This document shows positions 22,575 through 33,868 of a stretch of 64,000 nt of DNA, piece by piece. Location: assembly GCA_027563935.2 (NCBI GenBank), contig CM050446.2, positions 123,644,499-123,708,498 of the forward strand, written 5' to 3'. Each line of letters begins with the position of its first letter. The first letter of the stretch is position 1. Source of the DNA: Costus lasius (Eukaryota; Streptophyta; Magnoliopsida; Zingiberales; Costaceae). The notes below the pieces were generated by a model. That model saw only the letters and a list, made by a program, of their open reading frames with translations. It did not search any database and was not told the origin of the DNA. The translations under genes and the position numbers were made by a program.

Positions 22575-25500
22575 TGTACATAAAAATCATGTGCAAGACA
22601 AGAATAGGTTCAGGTGTAACTTTTTCTTAATTTTGATTCAGTTAAATTTAGATATATATATTTTTTAAAAAATATGATCATATAAAAATTTAACATGTTC
22701 TCACACATTATTTATATTATATTTATGATATTTTAGTTTTTCGTGCATTTTTTGCTTTAATGGGTAACAAAAGAAAAGTGGTGTGGCAAAAGTATATCAA
22801 CAAAATTAAACAGTCCATATTTTTTTTAGCCAGGAACAAATATATTAATAACTTGTTATCATCTCTTTTGATTAATGTATTAAGCATAACACAAATCACA
22901 ATCAATATTCCCAAAAACTAAAAGACATACATGAATTTGTAAGTTGCACATGTATGCGAATGAGATTGTGGTATGTTTCTGTAGTCTTTCCGCTCGTCTG
23001 ATTTGTCACACAGACTAAACACTCATAGGCAAAACCGCATAGTAATCATGGAAGATCAAGCAAATGCAGCAGCCATACACAAGTTGCTCATCGCCAATGC
23101 AGCAGCAACAAAATAGGATGCAAAGATGCACATATTTTACATGACTTCTTTCCCCGTGTTTCTCTTTCCCTGTCAACTTTCTTCACCTCTTCGGATGCGT
23201 CAGCTGTGTATTATATAAGAAAAAAAATTAAGGGAGATTAATAGGAAAAAATGTATATATATATATATTTTTTTTTTCTTTTTTTAAAAAAAGAATATTG
23301 AGAATCTGGGAATTCATATCAACTTGTTAATTTTAATATTGCTCTATTTTGTTCTTTGGATATATTGATTTAACAATTGTGCTATGTTGAAAAGTGGAAT
23401 GAGACAAAAGTACAATTCTTGTACAACTTTATGATGAAATAGAAACTACATAAATTTATCTTGCCAATGTATCATTGATGCCAACAAGAGTTGCCAACTA
23501 ACTCGAGCCCTCAAGGGGTGGATAATCTACACCCCTTCCAAAAAAACTTAGATAATGAAACACGACGACCTAAATATTAAATGTAAATGTAAATGTGAGA
23601 AACTACGATAAGTATCATTCACTTAGTAGAAAACGGTACGAGATATGGAATTGAGTGTGTTGGGGCCTCATTGAAAGAAAAAGATGAGAATTATATTAGA
23701 TTGAATTATTGAAGTATTGAAACCAATAATAGTTATCTACTTGTGATATTTTCAACATTAAAAGCCCTACTCCTTTGAACAATCACATGAGAAATGTTGA
23801 ATTGTTAAGTAGAAAGTATACTCAAGACTTGGACCGTGCTGCAAATGAAGAGCTCACTGAACAGTTATATCTTTTCGCAAAATAAAAATGAGAAAAGTAG
23901 TTATTTTGCCCAGTTTAATATAACAAGCTTATCTCATGTGTATTACTAGTTAAGGTGCAAACTTACTGTTGATAAATCTCCATTTCTTAATGTCAGTGCG
24001 TCCATACCAGGTGAAAAACTCGTGAATACATTATTGAGTGGTTGAGTGCACAAATAAATAGAGAGAGAGAGAGAAAAAAAAAACAAAGAGTAACAAACGC
24101 ATAACTTCACTTGAATAGAAGACTAGACACTAATAAATCCATCCATCATATTTGATCCTTGTAACAACAAAAATCTTTGTTTCCAATCAAAATTCAATAG
24201 TCAAAACAAACTTGAACAATTAGTTCAAAAATGCTTTGGAACAGATAAAACGCACTTGCACTTATCAGAGCTCAACATCTCGGATACTTGGCTATAACAA
24301 GTGCACGGAGTAAAAGAAAATTCAGGGAAACAAAACTAAACCTGTCAATGAAATGCAAGGCTAGTTGGTACGTAGTGATCATAAAATCATGCACATTTCA
24401 TTAGGAAAAAGAATTATCTACCATCAAAATCTGACTTTCTATATTGACTACAACATCACAAAATGGGGATTCAATCTGTGAAAACTAGAAATGAATTCAA
24501 GAAACATCTACCATCAAAATCTGACTTTCTATATCGACTACAATTCCAAAAGTTTCAAATTTTGTTTATGTTTTTTAAAATTTTTTTTCATGTGAGCCAA
24601 GAAGTGAGTGGCACATATGCTACTTGGAGACATGTAAAACAAAATTACCTTGTCATAGGATCACACACATTATCCTTGATATTCGTGTCCCATTTGATCA
24701 ATCCATCTTTAGTAAAGAGACAATAAGATATCACTAACCAACAAAAAACTTCAACTAGTTCAGAGAACACCAATGAAATCTACAAGTTATCGTTCTATAA
24801 CAAGAAATATACTACTAACATTTAATCTAAAACCAAGCAAAAGATTCATAAACGTAACATTCAGATACAAGTTATATTCTAGACGTTAGGAAAAGCTTAT
24901 CAAGAAGGGCTGTTGCTAATCCTGTTCTTCTTAGAATGCACATTTGTATTCAATTAATGACCAAAGTTGTAAGGAACTTATTCTATATCATATAATATTA
25001 TATTTTGATGATCCAGTTTAGTTCAAGGGACTTAGAACATTGAATAAGCATCTGTCCTATCCCAGGCGTATGATGAGTGTAGAGTCTACTTTCCTTCAAA
25101 CTACAAATTTGTATCCACTAACTCAAGCTACAAAGTTGTTAGATTACTTGGGCTCGTAATAGATGTTTTCTTTTATTGCCTTGCTATTTTTGACCTTTTA
25201 TCAGCCAATCATATTTCAATGTTATGATTAAACTTTCTTTCACTTCATTGTCAAGTCTATCTCCTCACCTTATTACAAGCATGTTAGAATTATTGTGTTT
25301 TTACTAAACTTTCTTTTGTTTAATATGTAGTTTATTTTACTATTTAAAAAGAAGCAACAATAGATAAGTAATTTGTAATATATTACTATATTCGTATACT
25401 TTTCTTCAATTTGTCGATATATATATACAATTACAATTAAAAAAAATCTATGATCCAATACCATAGAATCTTCGTCTTTCCTAGCGAGATTTTTATTCAA

Positions 25501-26340
25501 ATAACCTCGAATAAAATCTTTATGAGTTGTAAGATTGTGAGATCCGCTTTAAAGGAATTCAATTCCTATGCCATTTATCAATAGCTCGAATAATCCATTT
25601 AGGAGAAAAGTAGAAAGATAATATCCATTCTGAGAAATGGCTATGAACTAAAATGTGTCGGCACTTGTTAGCATCTTATCTTCAAATGACATCCTACTTG
25701 AGTATGGATTCAATAATGCCAGGAAGTCCTCATTAATAAGCTAGTGAGAAAAACAGACAATTTAAACAACCATTGGAACAATTGATTGTAAGACGACGCA
25801 TTTTCGATGAATATGTAAAGAACACTGAAATAAGAACAATAAGCATTCAAATAAATTAACGAGATCATAAACCAAATGGCTGTGAAAAAGTATTAAGTAG
25901 CCTGTCTCAATATTAAATAAATCCGGTTTCCCACGAGAATAACCGAGAAAACATATAGTTAGTAAGGGAAAAAATGAGAATGTACCTGAATATTTATTTT
26001 GAAGATTCTTAATTTTTAATAATATTTCAAGAAATAATTATCTTTTACCTTCCTCTCCTTATTAGAGAATTAAGACGGTGAAATAAATACTAAAGGCATA
26101 AATATTTCGCTTAATTTTTATTTTGTGTCCAGCTTCTCTTCTGATAAACGTGTTCTCTAGCCCATATAATATAAAAACATATATTTCCTTTTTCATCCAA
26201 GTTCAAGAAACCAAAAAAAAAAAAGTTCAAGAAACCAAAAGATGTATTCCACTAAAATTAGCACTATTCAATGGAATCTTCTCCGAGTAAGTCAGATGTG
26301 AAATAAGATAATCGAGATGTCCATAACGAGATTATACATG
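22575..26340. other. AT-rich intergenic region with simple repeats
   Basis: No coding exon, RNA gene or element terminus could be supported over 3.8 kb. Minor landmarks are an (AT)n/T-tract at 23250-23280, a GA tract at about 24060-24075 and a 37-bp direct duplication (tctaccatcaaaatctgact...) at about 24416 and 24508. A poly-A stretch lies near 26211-26224. Confidence 0.4.
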
Positions 26341-26359
26341 TTCATATCTAGAGGTGGCC

Positions 26360-26682
26360 AACGGGCCGGGCCGGCCCGCGGCCCGCACGGCCCGGCACGA
26401 CGCGGGCCGGGCACGGCACGGCCCGTTGACCAAGTCAACGGGCCGCGGGCGGCCCGCGGCCCGTCACGGGTCGTGCTGGGCCGGGGGTTCGCGGCCCGCG
26501 GGCCGGGCCGGGCACGGCCCGCAAGCGTGCCGGGCCGGGCACGGCACGAACCCGGGCCAGGCACGGCACGCGGGCCGGGCCGGGCACGGCACGAACCCGG
26601 GCCGGGCACGGCACGCGGGCCGGGCCGGGCACGGCACGCGGGCCGGGCACGGCACGAACCCGGGCCAGGCACGGCACGCATG
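26360..26682 (+). repeat. Left subterminal GC-rich array of the hAT element
   Basis: Short units combining gggccgggc, acggcacg and aacccgggcc recur more than ten times. They read as open frames on all six frames (Ala/Gly/Pro/Arg-rich), which are artefacts. Such arrays in plant hAT elements are probably transposase-binding sites. Confidence 0.75.
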
Positions 26683-26836
26683 AAAATTGTATTTTTTACC
26701 TAAATGCCCTCATAATAGTTATAAAAATTTTAAAAGTTAGGGATATAATTGTCTTTATGGTATAAAATTACCATTTTAGCCTCTTTTAATAATTAAAAAT
26801 AGGGTATAAATATGTAATTATACACCCAATTCATCC

Positions 26837-26845
26837 CTATAAATT
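26837..26845 (+). promoter_or_regulatory. TATA box upstream of the RING-H2 ORF
   Basis: CTATAAATT sits about 200 bp upstream of the first in-element ATG (27041). It is followed by a C/T-rich leader (ctctcatttcttcacac), the usual layout of a plant core promoter. Confidence 0.55.
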
Positions 26846-27027
26846 GACCCCCCAACCCTCTCATTTCTTCACACAAGTTTCCAACTATCTTTGGAATAAT
26901 TTCTCATTCTCTCTTAATTCTCTTAATCTCTTTTCTAAGTCTTGAGTTACAATTAGTTTCTTAATTGAACTCAAACTTAAGCTTCTTCTTAGCCATCAAG
27001 AATTCAATGCTCTCTCGGTCTACACTA

Positions 27028-27160
27028 GTCATTTTTTTCTATGCCTCGTGCTCACCACGTGACTAGACGTGGAGAAGATCAAGTAAGTATTAAATTAATT
27101 TACTTTTATAATATAATTATCACGTGGTGAGCACGAGCACGAGACATAGAGAAAAATGAC
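27028..27160. repeat. Inverted repeat around the RING-H2 start codon
   Basis: Arm 1 (27028-27062) includes ctatgcctcgtgctcaccac. Arm 2 (27120-27160) is its near-perfect complement with a 6-bp reiteration (gcacgagcacgag). The arms are separated by about 57 bp. The ATG of the RING-H2 frame (27156) lies within arm 2. In arm 1 a separate ATG (27041) opens a 14-codon frame ending at a good donor site (CAA|GTAAGT, 27083). Confidence 0.8.
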
Positions 27161-27692
27161 AGATAATAGAAGAGTGAAGATAATTATCATTATGCCAAAT
27201 TCTCAACGTTCAATTTTCTTTACTTCTACCTTAAATTTCTTCAATGCTGATCAATGGAGAATCACTATTTTAAGTATTATCGAACGTGTTAGTCAACTTA
27301 TACGAATTGATGTATTAAGGTTTGAAGAATACTTTATCCACTTATCTGATCATGCAAGACAAGAATTTTTGGCTTCTCCCTCTCCTTCTGGGGTTGAGAT
27401 TGAAATAGAGGCTGATGACTTTGAAATAAGTGATAGTGAGGAGGATAGTGATAATATCAACGATGAGCCGGAGCAATATATCGAAACAAACCAAGCACAA
27501 GAGTCACTTGAGTTTTTTATTATTGAAGAAGGAGATAGAGCTGAAAACATGGAGTGCGCAATATGCATAGAGAAGATGGAGCACGGAGCGCAAGTATGCT
27601 TAACACAATGCTCGCATATCTTCCATAGTAGCTGCTTGCGTAGTTGGCTACGGGTCAATTGTGTATGCCCATTATGTCGACAATTGATTTAA
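27156..27692 (+). CDS. RING-H2 zinc-finger protein, probable E3 ubiquitin ligase, in a hAT element
   Basis: The frame is uninterrupted (178 aa), with a second in-frame Met at residue 13 that may be the true start. RING-H2 fingers bind E2 enzymes and promote ubiquitin transfer. The finger is C-terminal (about residues 133-177): CAIC, then 14 residues, then CSHIFH, SSC, the conserved tryptophan (RSWL), then CPLC. All eight zinc ligands are present with ATL-like spacing. Residues 85-125 are strongly acidic (SDSEEDSDN); the middle (about 40-75) is predicted helical. There is no signal peptide or clear membrane segment. It is the sole coding region between the inverted hAT ends and is read from the element's own promoter region. 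It may be a captured host gene. Target proteins cannot be inferred. Confidence 0.8.
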   Translation: MTDNRRVKIIIIMPNSQRSIFFTSTLNFFNADQWRITILSIIERVSQLIRIDVLRFEEYFIHLSDHARQEFLASPSPSGVEIEIEADDFEISDSEEDSDNINDEPEQYIETNQAQESLEFFIIEEGDRAENMECAICIEKMEHGAQVCLTQCSHIFHSSCLRSWLRVNCVCPLCRQLI

Positions 27693-27894
27693 GCATAAAT
27701 GTATAATTTATGAATATGAAATTTAATCGAGTTGGTTTTAACTTTAGTCATGTGTTGTTAGTATTGTTAATAAATAAATTAATATTAATTTAATAAAATA
27801 TATTAAAATTAAAATTATATATGTTTAAAATAAAATAATTAATTAAATAATAATTAAATATTTTTTTTAAAAAAATATGCAAAATACATAATAC

Positions 27895-28275
27895 GGGCCA
27901 AAGTCGGCCCGTGGGCCACATTCGGGCCGTGCCTGGCACGGCCCGCTGGGCCGACTATAGCCCACGGGCCGGTTTCAGCCCGCGTGCCGAATCTGGCCCG
28001 CGTGCCGGATTCGGCCCGCGGGCCGGATTCGGCCCGCGTGCCGGATCCGGGCCCGGCCAGAGGCTGAGCCGTGCCTGGGCCGGCACGGTTAAACGTGCCG
28101 CGGGCCGTGCCGGGCCCAGGCATTTTGCCGTCGTGCCGTGCCCGGCACGGCACGATTACAATCGTGCCGTGCCCGGCACGGCACGATTACAATCGTGCCG
28201 TGCCTGGCACGGCACGACTTCTGGCGGGCCGAGGCGGGCCCGGGCCCGGGCCGGCCCGGGCACGGCCCATGGCCA
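27895..28275 (-). repeat. Right subterminal GC-rich array of the hAT element
   Basis: Complementary in style to the left array. It contains a series of gcccgcgtgccg(g/a)attcg units (about 27977-28050), then a tandem of cgattacaatcgtgccgtgc (about 28151-28200). The open frames across it are compositional artefacts. Confidence 0.75.
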
Positions 28276-28291
28276 CCTCTATAATCATATC

Positions 28292-29680
28292 AGTTGATAA
28301 AAAAAAAACTTGTGAGCTCAGTAATCCTTAAACCTTTACCTTAGCAAAATACGTCAAGTCAAATAACTATAATTACGGCATATAAAGAGACCATAGTTGC
28401 ACTACTGAAATATATGACTGAGAAATTAAGAAGACTATAGGGGCTTTCTCGTTACCTGCACCTGGTTCTAGCGGCTCAAGGAATCAAATCCACCGACTCA
28501 TGAGCTCTAAAAGCAGACAATGCTCTTGTCTCACGACTCATAAACGTATGAAGAATCTGCTTAATGAAGCAAGTGCTGCTCACCAACCGCTTATGGAGAG
28601 TCCTCATCGCCAGTAGAAAACAACAGAAGAACCATCTCGGTGGCGTCATGCATGATGAATCTTTCACTTGTACGTGGAGACATTGGAAAGGATCAAAAGA
28701 GAGATTGAGGAACAGACCAACAAGAGAAATAGAATGACATCAAGCTGATAAACTCTAATTCAAATAGCAAGATAAAAATAGGTTAGCAGGGAAAACGTAG
28801 ATTACCAATTCGAAATGAATGGATGAAAGGACTCGCTGGCTTGAGATCTCGAAACAAGTACCCCAATCTGTCTGCCAATAGAAAAGGAACACCACAAACA
28901 AACAGTTGACAGAAGAGAGATCTTTGTCTGAAAATGATAAAAGAGAGAGATCTAGACGGCCTGCTGTTCTTTGAATCTGATTAGAGAAGAACTGCCGGCC
29001 AATATCCACGAAAGATATGAGGCGAAAGAAAGTATGCTAAAAAATTGGAGAGAGAAAGAGAGAAGCAAGGAGTTGCAGGTCCGAAGCAAAATTTCACGAG
29101 ATATCAAACCAGTCAACAGTGATTTCCGTTAAATCCGCACAAGATGTATCAGAAAATGGAAGGATGAGCCGCTTAGGTCTCCGCATCGTCTGATCCCATT
29201 CCCCGATGAGAGCTACTCATCTCAAAAATCACGCTTCCATGCTCAAATCCATCAAGATGTTACTTTTCTTTTTTCCTTTTTCGTTTTTGGTTTCCAACTC
29301 TTTCACCGTTTCACGTCTAAATCCATAAGAGGGCTTCTCAATTTTCTTTGCTCTTCCATGGTTCTCAAGAAAAATTAAACTCAATTATCATAAAAGTTGA
29401 GAAATCGCAATTGAAGTTATGGTTGAAAATAAAGATAGATGAATTGTTATTGAAGATAGAAAATTAAAAGAGGATATATATATATTCAGAAAGTAAATAT
29501 TGTTACAAAATTTTCGAACTATCTATAGATAGAAAAGGTTAGGTATAAATGTGTGCAAGAAATTATCAAATAAAATAATTCTTGTACTCCTATTTCGCGA
29601 CATCCTCGGTTCGATCTGAATCAGACTAAATAGCACCATCCAAAATTAGAAACAAATACACACTACTACCACATGATAAC
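28292..29680. other. Intergenic stretch, nothing identified
   Basis: Transcribed-looking, moderately GC-balanced sequence without a recognisable protein family. Short frames near 28476-28667 and 28755-29009 on the minus strand could not be matched to any family. An (AT)n run lies near 29476. Confidence 0.35.
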
Positions 29681-31390
29681 TGTGATGCTCCCGGCATTTA
29701 GCACAAATCCTAAAGCACACCGAGATGGAGCGATAGCGGGACCCCTCGTCATCAGCGGTGTTGGACGACTCGGGCATGCGATTGTGTCACTGAGGCTGGC
29801 ACAAGTCCATAGGGCGAGGGTCGAGTCAAACCACGGAGTGTGGGTTTACACGTGGATGTGAGCTTTCGACTCAACCCATGGACCCCGGACCCTCTCGCAC
29901 GAGCTTGTGAGCGTGTGCATCGAGGAGGGTCAACCGTCGGGCGATTCTGGGGTCGAATAAGCCTTGAATCGGGCCTCAACCCATCTTCCAGGCTGAACCG
30001 AACCGATTCAATCCGGTCCACGGTGTAGCGTATGCGCGAAAGGGGGATTTTTCCCCTGTTCTTCATTGCGCTGAGTGCGCCGCTGACGCCGGCGTTGATT
30101 CCGGCCAGCTGGAGGAGGCGCGCCGAGGATGGAAGGTTGCCGACGGTGCGTGAAAGCTTGGAGGTGAGGTTGGCGGCGAATAAGGCGTGGACTTCGACTC
30201 GGACGAGCCTAGGGTTGAGATTCAATCTCACCACGGTGGACGCGCGATCTCCGGTCATTCGACGGCGGAGATCGACGCTTGCATGGCGGCGAGGATGGTT
30301 TTCCATCCTTGTCGAGGGGTGGCTGCCTATCGAGCATTGGGAGAGCTCGGGCAGGTCTGGCGACGACGACAACTTGAGATCTGGGAGCAGAGCTTTGGTT
30401 TCTAGTTCGGCGACGAGGTTACGACCTTGGACTCGTCGATGGGAAGCTTCCAGGTTGTCCTCCGGTGCCCTGAGGAAAGGAGGGACTCATCCCCTCCAGC
30501 GCCGGCAGCCAGACGCAGGAGAGAGATTGGATTTTCCGATCTCTGGTTCCACGCAAGCAACGCGTCCATTGGGTCCAAATTCTCGTCGGCGGCGGCTTCT
30601 CCGACGGCGATTCTTCATCGGCAGCGTCTCCTTCCGTCGGCGACCAGATCCTGCCCCTCCGGCGTGATTTCGGTGGCCGGACGGTGACAGACGTGAAGAG
30701 GGGAGCATCCCCTGTTTCAACCGAGCCTCGGCTCTGTTCGCACGCGAGTCGCGGAAGGGAGAAAGGGGAGAGGGAGAAGACTCGTCGCGAGCGTCTCGCT
30801 TCAACTCCGATAGGACTTTCTGACGCAACTTCTCGGAGGATCTCGGTGGGCTCGGCTTATGGATTGGTGACATACTACAAGGGTAAACCCTCCTTGGATT
30901 CATCGTGTATAGTGGTGATAGGACGGTTTCCTTGTGTGTAGTGGATAGGAGCCTTTACCGCCGTCCGGACTTCGTGTGGCTTTTCGTCCAGACGGTTCTT
31001 TGCGTTATCTGTGTCTGCATATGTGTAGTGCGGATTGTGACTGTTTGTAGGTGCTTGATCGCTTGCTCGCTACAAAGTCACGGACGTGTGTGCCGGCACC
31101 CTCGAAGGTGTTCGCCACCGTCCACTTGTGATTGATTGAGGCCGCGCCGGTGCCTATCTCAGCTGTGTAGAGAAAGGACCGCGGGTTGTTGTCATTTCTA
31201 TGAGTGCAAAGTGTTTGGAGAGTCTTCATCACTTTGACACAGTTTGAGAGATCTGTATTCGTGTCCGAGGGGCGATATTTACACCGAATCCTTCGCGCAC
31301 GTTGTGTGAGGACTTGTAAGAGTGCTGGGCCAGCTTCCGCAACGCGATCCTAACCGGTCGCGGGCCACTCTAGTGTAGGACTAAGATCTC
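29680..31390. other. GC-rich block, probably an LTR-like or leader repeat
   Basis: This 1.7-kb GC-rich block begins near TGTGATGCTCCCGG and abuts the 3' end of the chorismate mutase gene. Long frames exist on both strands (206 and 211 codons) but they are Arg/Ser/Pro-rich, overlap each other and match no domain. The composition resembles the GC-rich parts of the solo LTRs in this window. A matching terminus with a target duplication was not found. Confidence 0.4.
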
Positions 31391-32720
31391 CGCGAAGGGA
31401 TATACCGATTGTGGTTAAGTTTATTATTAAAAAAATAAATTTGACCGTAATAATAACCGTATACCACAACTTTCCCTCCTCGAAAACCTACTCGACAAGA
31501 CATCTCGGGAGAAATCAGCGGAACCAAAAGATGTGCCGACACAAGATAAAGAATGAGACCACAGCACCAGAGTTCCAGTGGATAGACTACCAGTGGATCA
31601 ACTTTATACATGTTGTGTGCACTGTTATTAGTTCCAACATCCACCATTTTAACTACGTCTACATCTTGCCCAAACACCCTGGCTTTCTCCTCCACCCTTC
31701 TCTTCACAATTTCCTCTTGATTCTTAGATGTCAGCAATCTCATCAAAGCATCTCTATCCTGCAAAAGGCACGGCAAACATAAGTTGGACATGTGAGGATA
31801 AGGCCTTCAATCCTCGGATCCAGTACAGCAATACTCATGATACTATACCTTGGCTCTGATTGCAGGGATGTAATCTTTTGGAGCATCTCTGAACTTCACT
31901 TCTGCCACAAACCTTCCATAGTGGATCCTTCTTGAGAGTGCCTGAAATGATCAGATTATATATACATATATACTTGCAAATATGTAATTGGAATTTCGAT
32001 TTGAACAGTTGCTACCTGCAGACACACAAGATCTGCTGCTGCTGTTTGTGCAAATTTGCCATCATCTCCTTGGGAAGTGAATTGTGGAAGAACTTGTTTC
32101 AAGTACATGTTCCAAATGCTGCTACTAACATTAACAGATGCAGCCGCAGCATACAGCTCCTGTTACAATGCAGCGCTGCAGACAATTAGCCATCAAGCAA
32201 CATTTTTTCGGGTTGCAGTATCAAGTGAGTCTGACTACCTGCGGAGATTTGTTAGGAGGCACTAATGACAACATTAGATCCTTGTGGAAGAAAGGGATGT
32301 CCTCCGGATTTTGGTATTGCCCGGCCTACATACAACACAATCCTGAACTTTAGTTCAGATATTACAATAAGAAAAATAATCTGAAGAATTGTGCAGGTAA
32401 AAGTTGACCGAGTTCATCATCCTTACCCTGGCCTGCACTGCCTCCGTCTCTCTGGCGAAGAGCTCGAGGAGGGAAAGGCTGTGGAAATTGCTCCTGCCGG
32501 TCATGGCCAAGTAAGAAGGATCATAAGTAGGAGCATTGAAGGGAAACTTGGCCCTTTCTATGAGACTGAACACAATGCTATCCTCCTCTCGGGTCAGAAA
32601 CTCTCTCACTGATTCAAGGGTCAACCCGGTACTACTACTCTTTTCCTGCAGATGCCTGCAGCTACACAGAGAGAAGAGCAAGAGGAACGAAGAAACCAAG
32701 GCAAGTTGAGAAGAGGCCAT
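31381..32720 (-). CDS. CM: Chorismate mutase, five exons, aberrant C-terminus
   Basis: Chorismate mutase converts chorismate to prephenate, the entry to phenylalanine and tyrosine. Exons on the minus strand, all phase 0: 32720-32427 (98 codons), 32325-32239 (29), 32159-32016 (48), 31941-31849 (31) and 31758-31381. All introns are GT-AG and short. Family landmarks in order: [15 protein letters not shown] and [109 protein letters not shown] and YKVDP. The N-terminus (about residues 2-20) is hydrophobic and looks like a secretory signal. After KVDPLVVY the family's final helix (W-V-M-P-L...RRLD) is missing; the frame runs about 65 residues through unrelated sequence. It is either a recent pseudogene or encodes an altered C-terminus. 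Confidence 0.9.
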
Positions 32721-32768
32721 GGTTGTTGAAGCTCAGTATTTACACACACAATGGAGCGCAACTACGTG

Positions 32769-32779
32769 CTTATATAATT
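32769..32779 (-). promoter_or_regulatory. TATA box of the chorismate mutase gene
   Basis: On the minus strand AATTATATAAG lies about 50 bases upstream of the ATG at 32720, implying a short 5' leader of roughly 20 bases. Confidence 0.6.
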
Positions 32780-32789
32780 GAAGCCCTAC

Positions 32790-33868
32790 TGAGATTTGCC
32801 AATCTTCTAGCGCCGTCACCCGTGATTTGCTTGGATTCTTACTTCTATCAGAATGCATGGAATTTGATTCTTTGCGCCGGCCACGTTTTGACATTTGTGC
32901 AAGGCGTTGACTTCTAATGTTGGTCAGCGTAATTGCCGAAGAAGACGACTGAGAAAATTTTGTTGGCTTAGAGATAGCAGCTGGAGATTGATTCATCACC
33001 AATGATTGAATCTTTCTTTCGACTTACCTGCGAATTGCTATTGCCTTGTGACATTTTGAAGTCATTGTTATTTTTTTTCGCTTTTACTTCTCTCGCCCAA
33101 TAGTTAAATAAGACATTTAAGTGTAAAGAAAAGTCTCGGTTTGGACTTTTGATCAAATTGACCAAGTCTTGTCAAATTTTAATGTACAGGCTGTGTATGA
33201 ATAGATTTTTTTTGTCAACATATGTTGGTCAAACATCTTGCCTATAATGATGAATGGGTGGTTGAAACCATGCATTTATGGTCAGAGACATACACTATAA
33301 CTATTTTCATTTGGCCTCCAATTCTTGCTTCGTTCGATTGGTTATTAGGTCACTAGAACAAAAAGGGGAAATCCCATGAATATAAAGTCAGATTCTCCGT
33401 GAAGGAGGTATACATTGCTCTTGCCTCTTGGGCTTTTGACCCGATAAAGAGAGATGGATATGGCTTTTTGAGCCGTTGACTTAATAAAGCGTTTGCAAAG
33501 AAACAGTAGCCGAAATCCTCGGCTGATTTAAAACGTTGACCATATTATGTGACTACTATCCATTTGTCTTCATTGTCACCAAAGTTAACTCTCCCTTTGG
33601 AAGGAAAATTCCTACTGAGCTTTTGTAGGATTAATTTGTAGGAATACCCAATTTCTAATTAAGGCCGTCAATGAAGGGCCTTTTACAGCTTTTCCTTCAA
33701 AAGTCAGCCTTGACCTTGAGGCTTTTGAACTCTAAGCATATCTTTGAGGATCTAGTCAACGGATATGCACATCACATGGAAAACGTGACCATCAACTGCT
33801 GAAGTTGGAATTGGGAAGTAAATAAATCCTCGGCTTACCACTCGACTCCGGGTCAATAGCTACTACGC
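32790..33868. other. Upstream region of chorismate mutase, non-coding
   Basis: No gene seen. TTGAC/GTCAA motifs (W-box cores, bound by WRKY factors) are frequent, for example near 32909, 33159, 33476, 33536 and 33709. They may be regulatory or chance. Confidence 0.35.

Larger units (their letters stand above)
26349..28283 (+). mobile_element. hAT-type element carrying a RING-H2 gene
   Basis: The inverted ends TAGAGGTGGCCA and TGGCCACCTCTA are hAT-like. The subterminal regions are arrays of gggccgggcacggcacg on the left (26360-26680) and their complement on the right (27895-28270). Flanks TTCATATC (26341-26348) and ATCATATC (28284-28291) match at 7 of 8 bases, fitting an aged 8-bp hAT duplication. 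The interior has a promoter-like region with a TATA box and a RING-H2 open frame. No BED finger, hAT catalytic domain or dimerisation domain was found. Three further hAT-like elements with the same terminal style lie at 40052, 44010 and 50519. Confidence 0.8.

Noticed and set aside
26292..26703. Four or more overlapping Ala/Gly/Pro/Arg-rich open frames on both strands
   Set aside because: They arise from the GC-rich subterminal array of the hAT element; the repetitive composition keeps all frames open.
27854..28331. Long open frames over the right GC array
   Set aside because: Same artefact as on the left side; no domain, and each frame is a translation of the repeat unit.
29752..30667. 206- and 211-codon frames on opposite strands
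   Set aside because: They overlap each other in a GC-rich repeat block, are Arg/Ser-rich and match no family; stops are simply scarce in GC-rich DNA.
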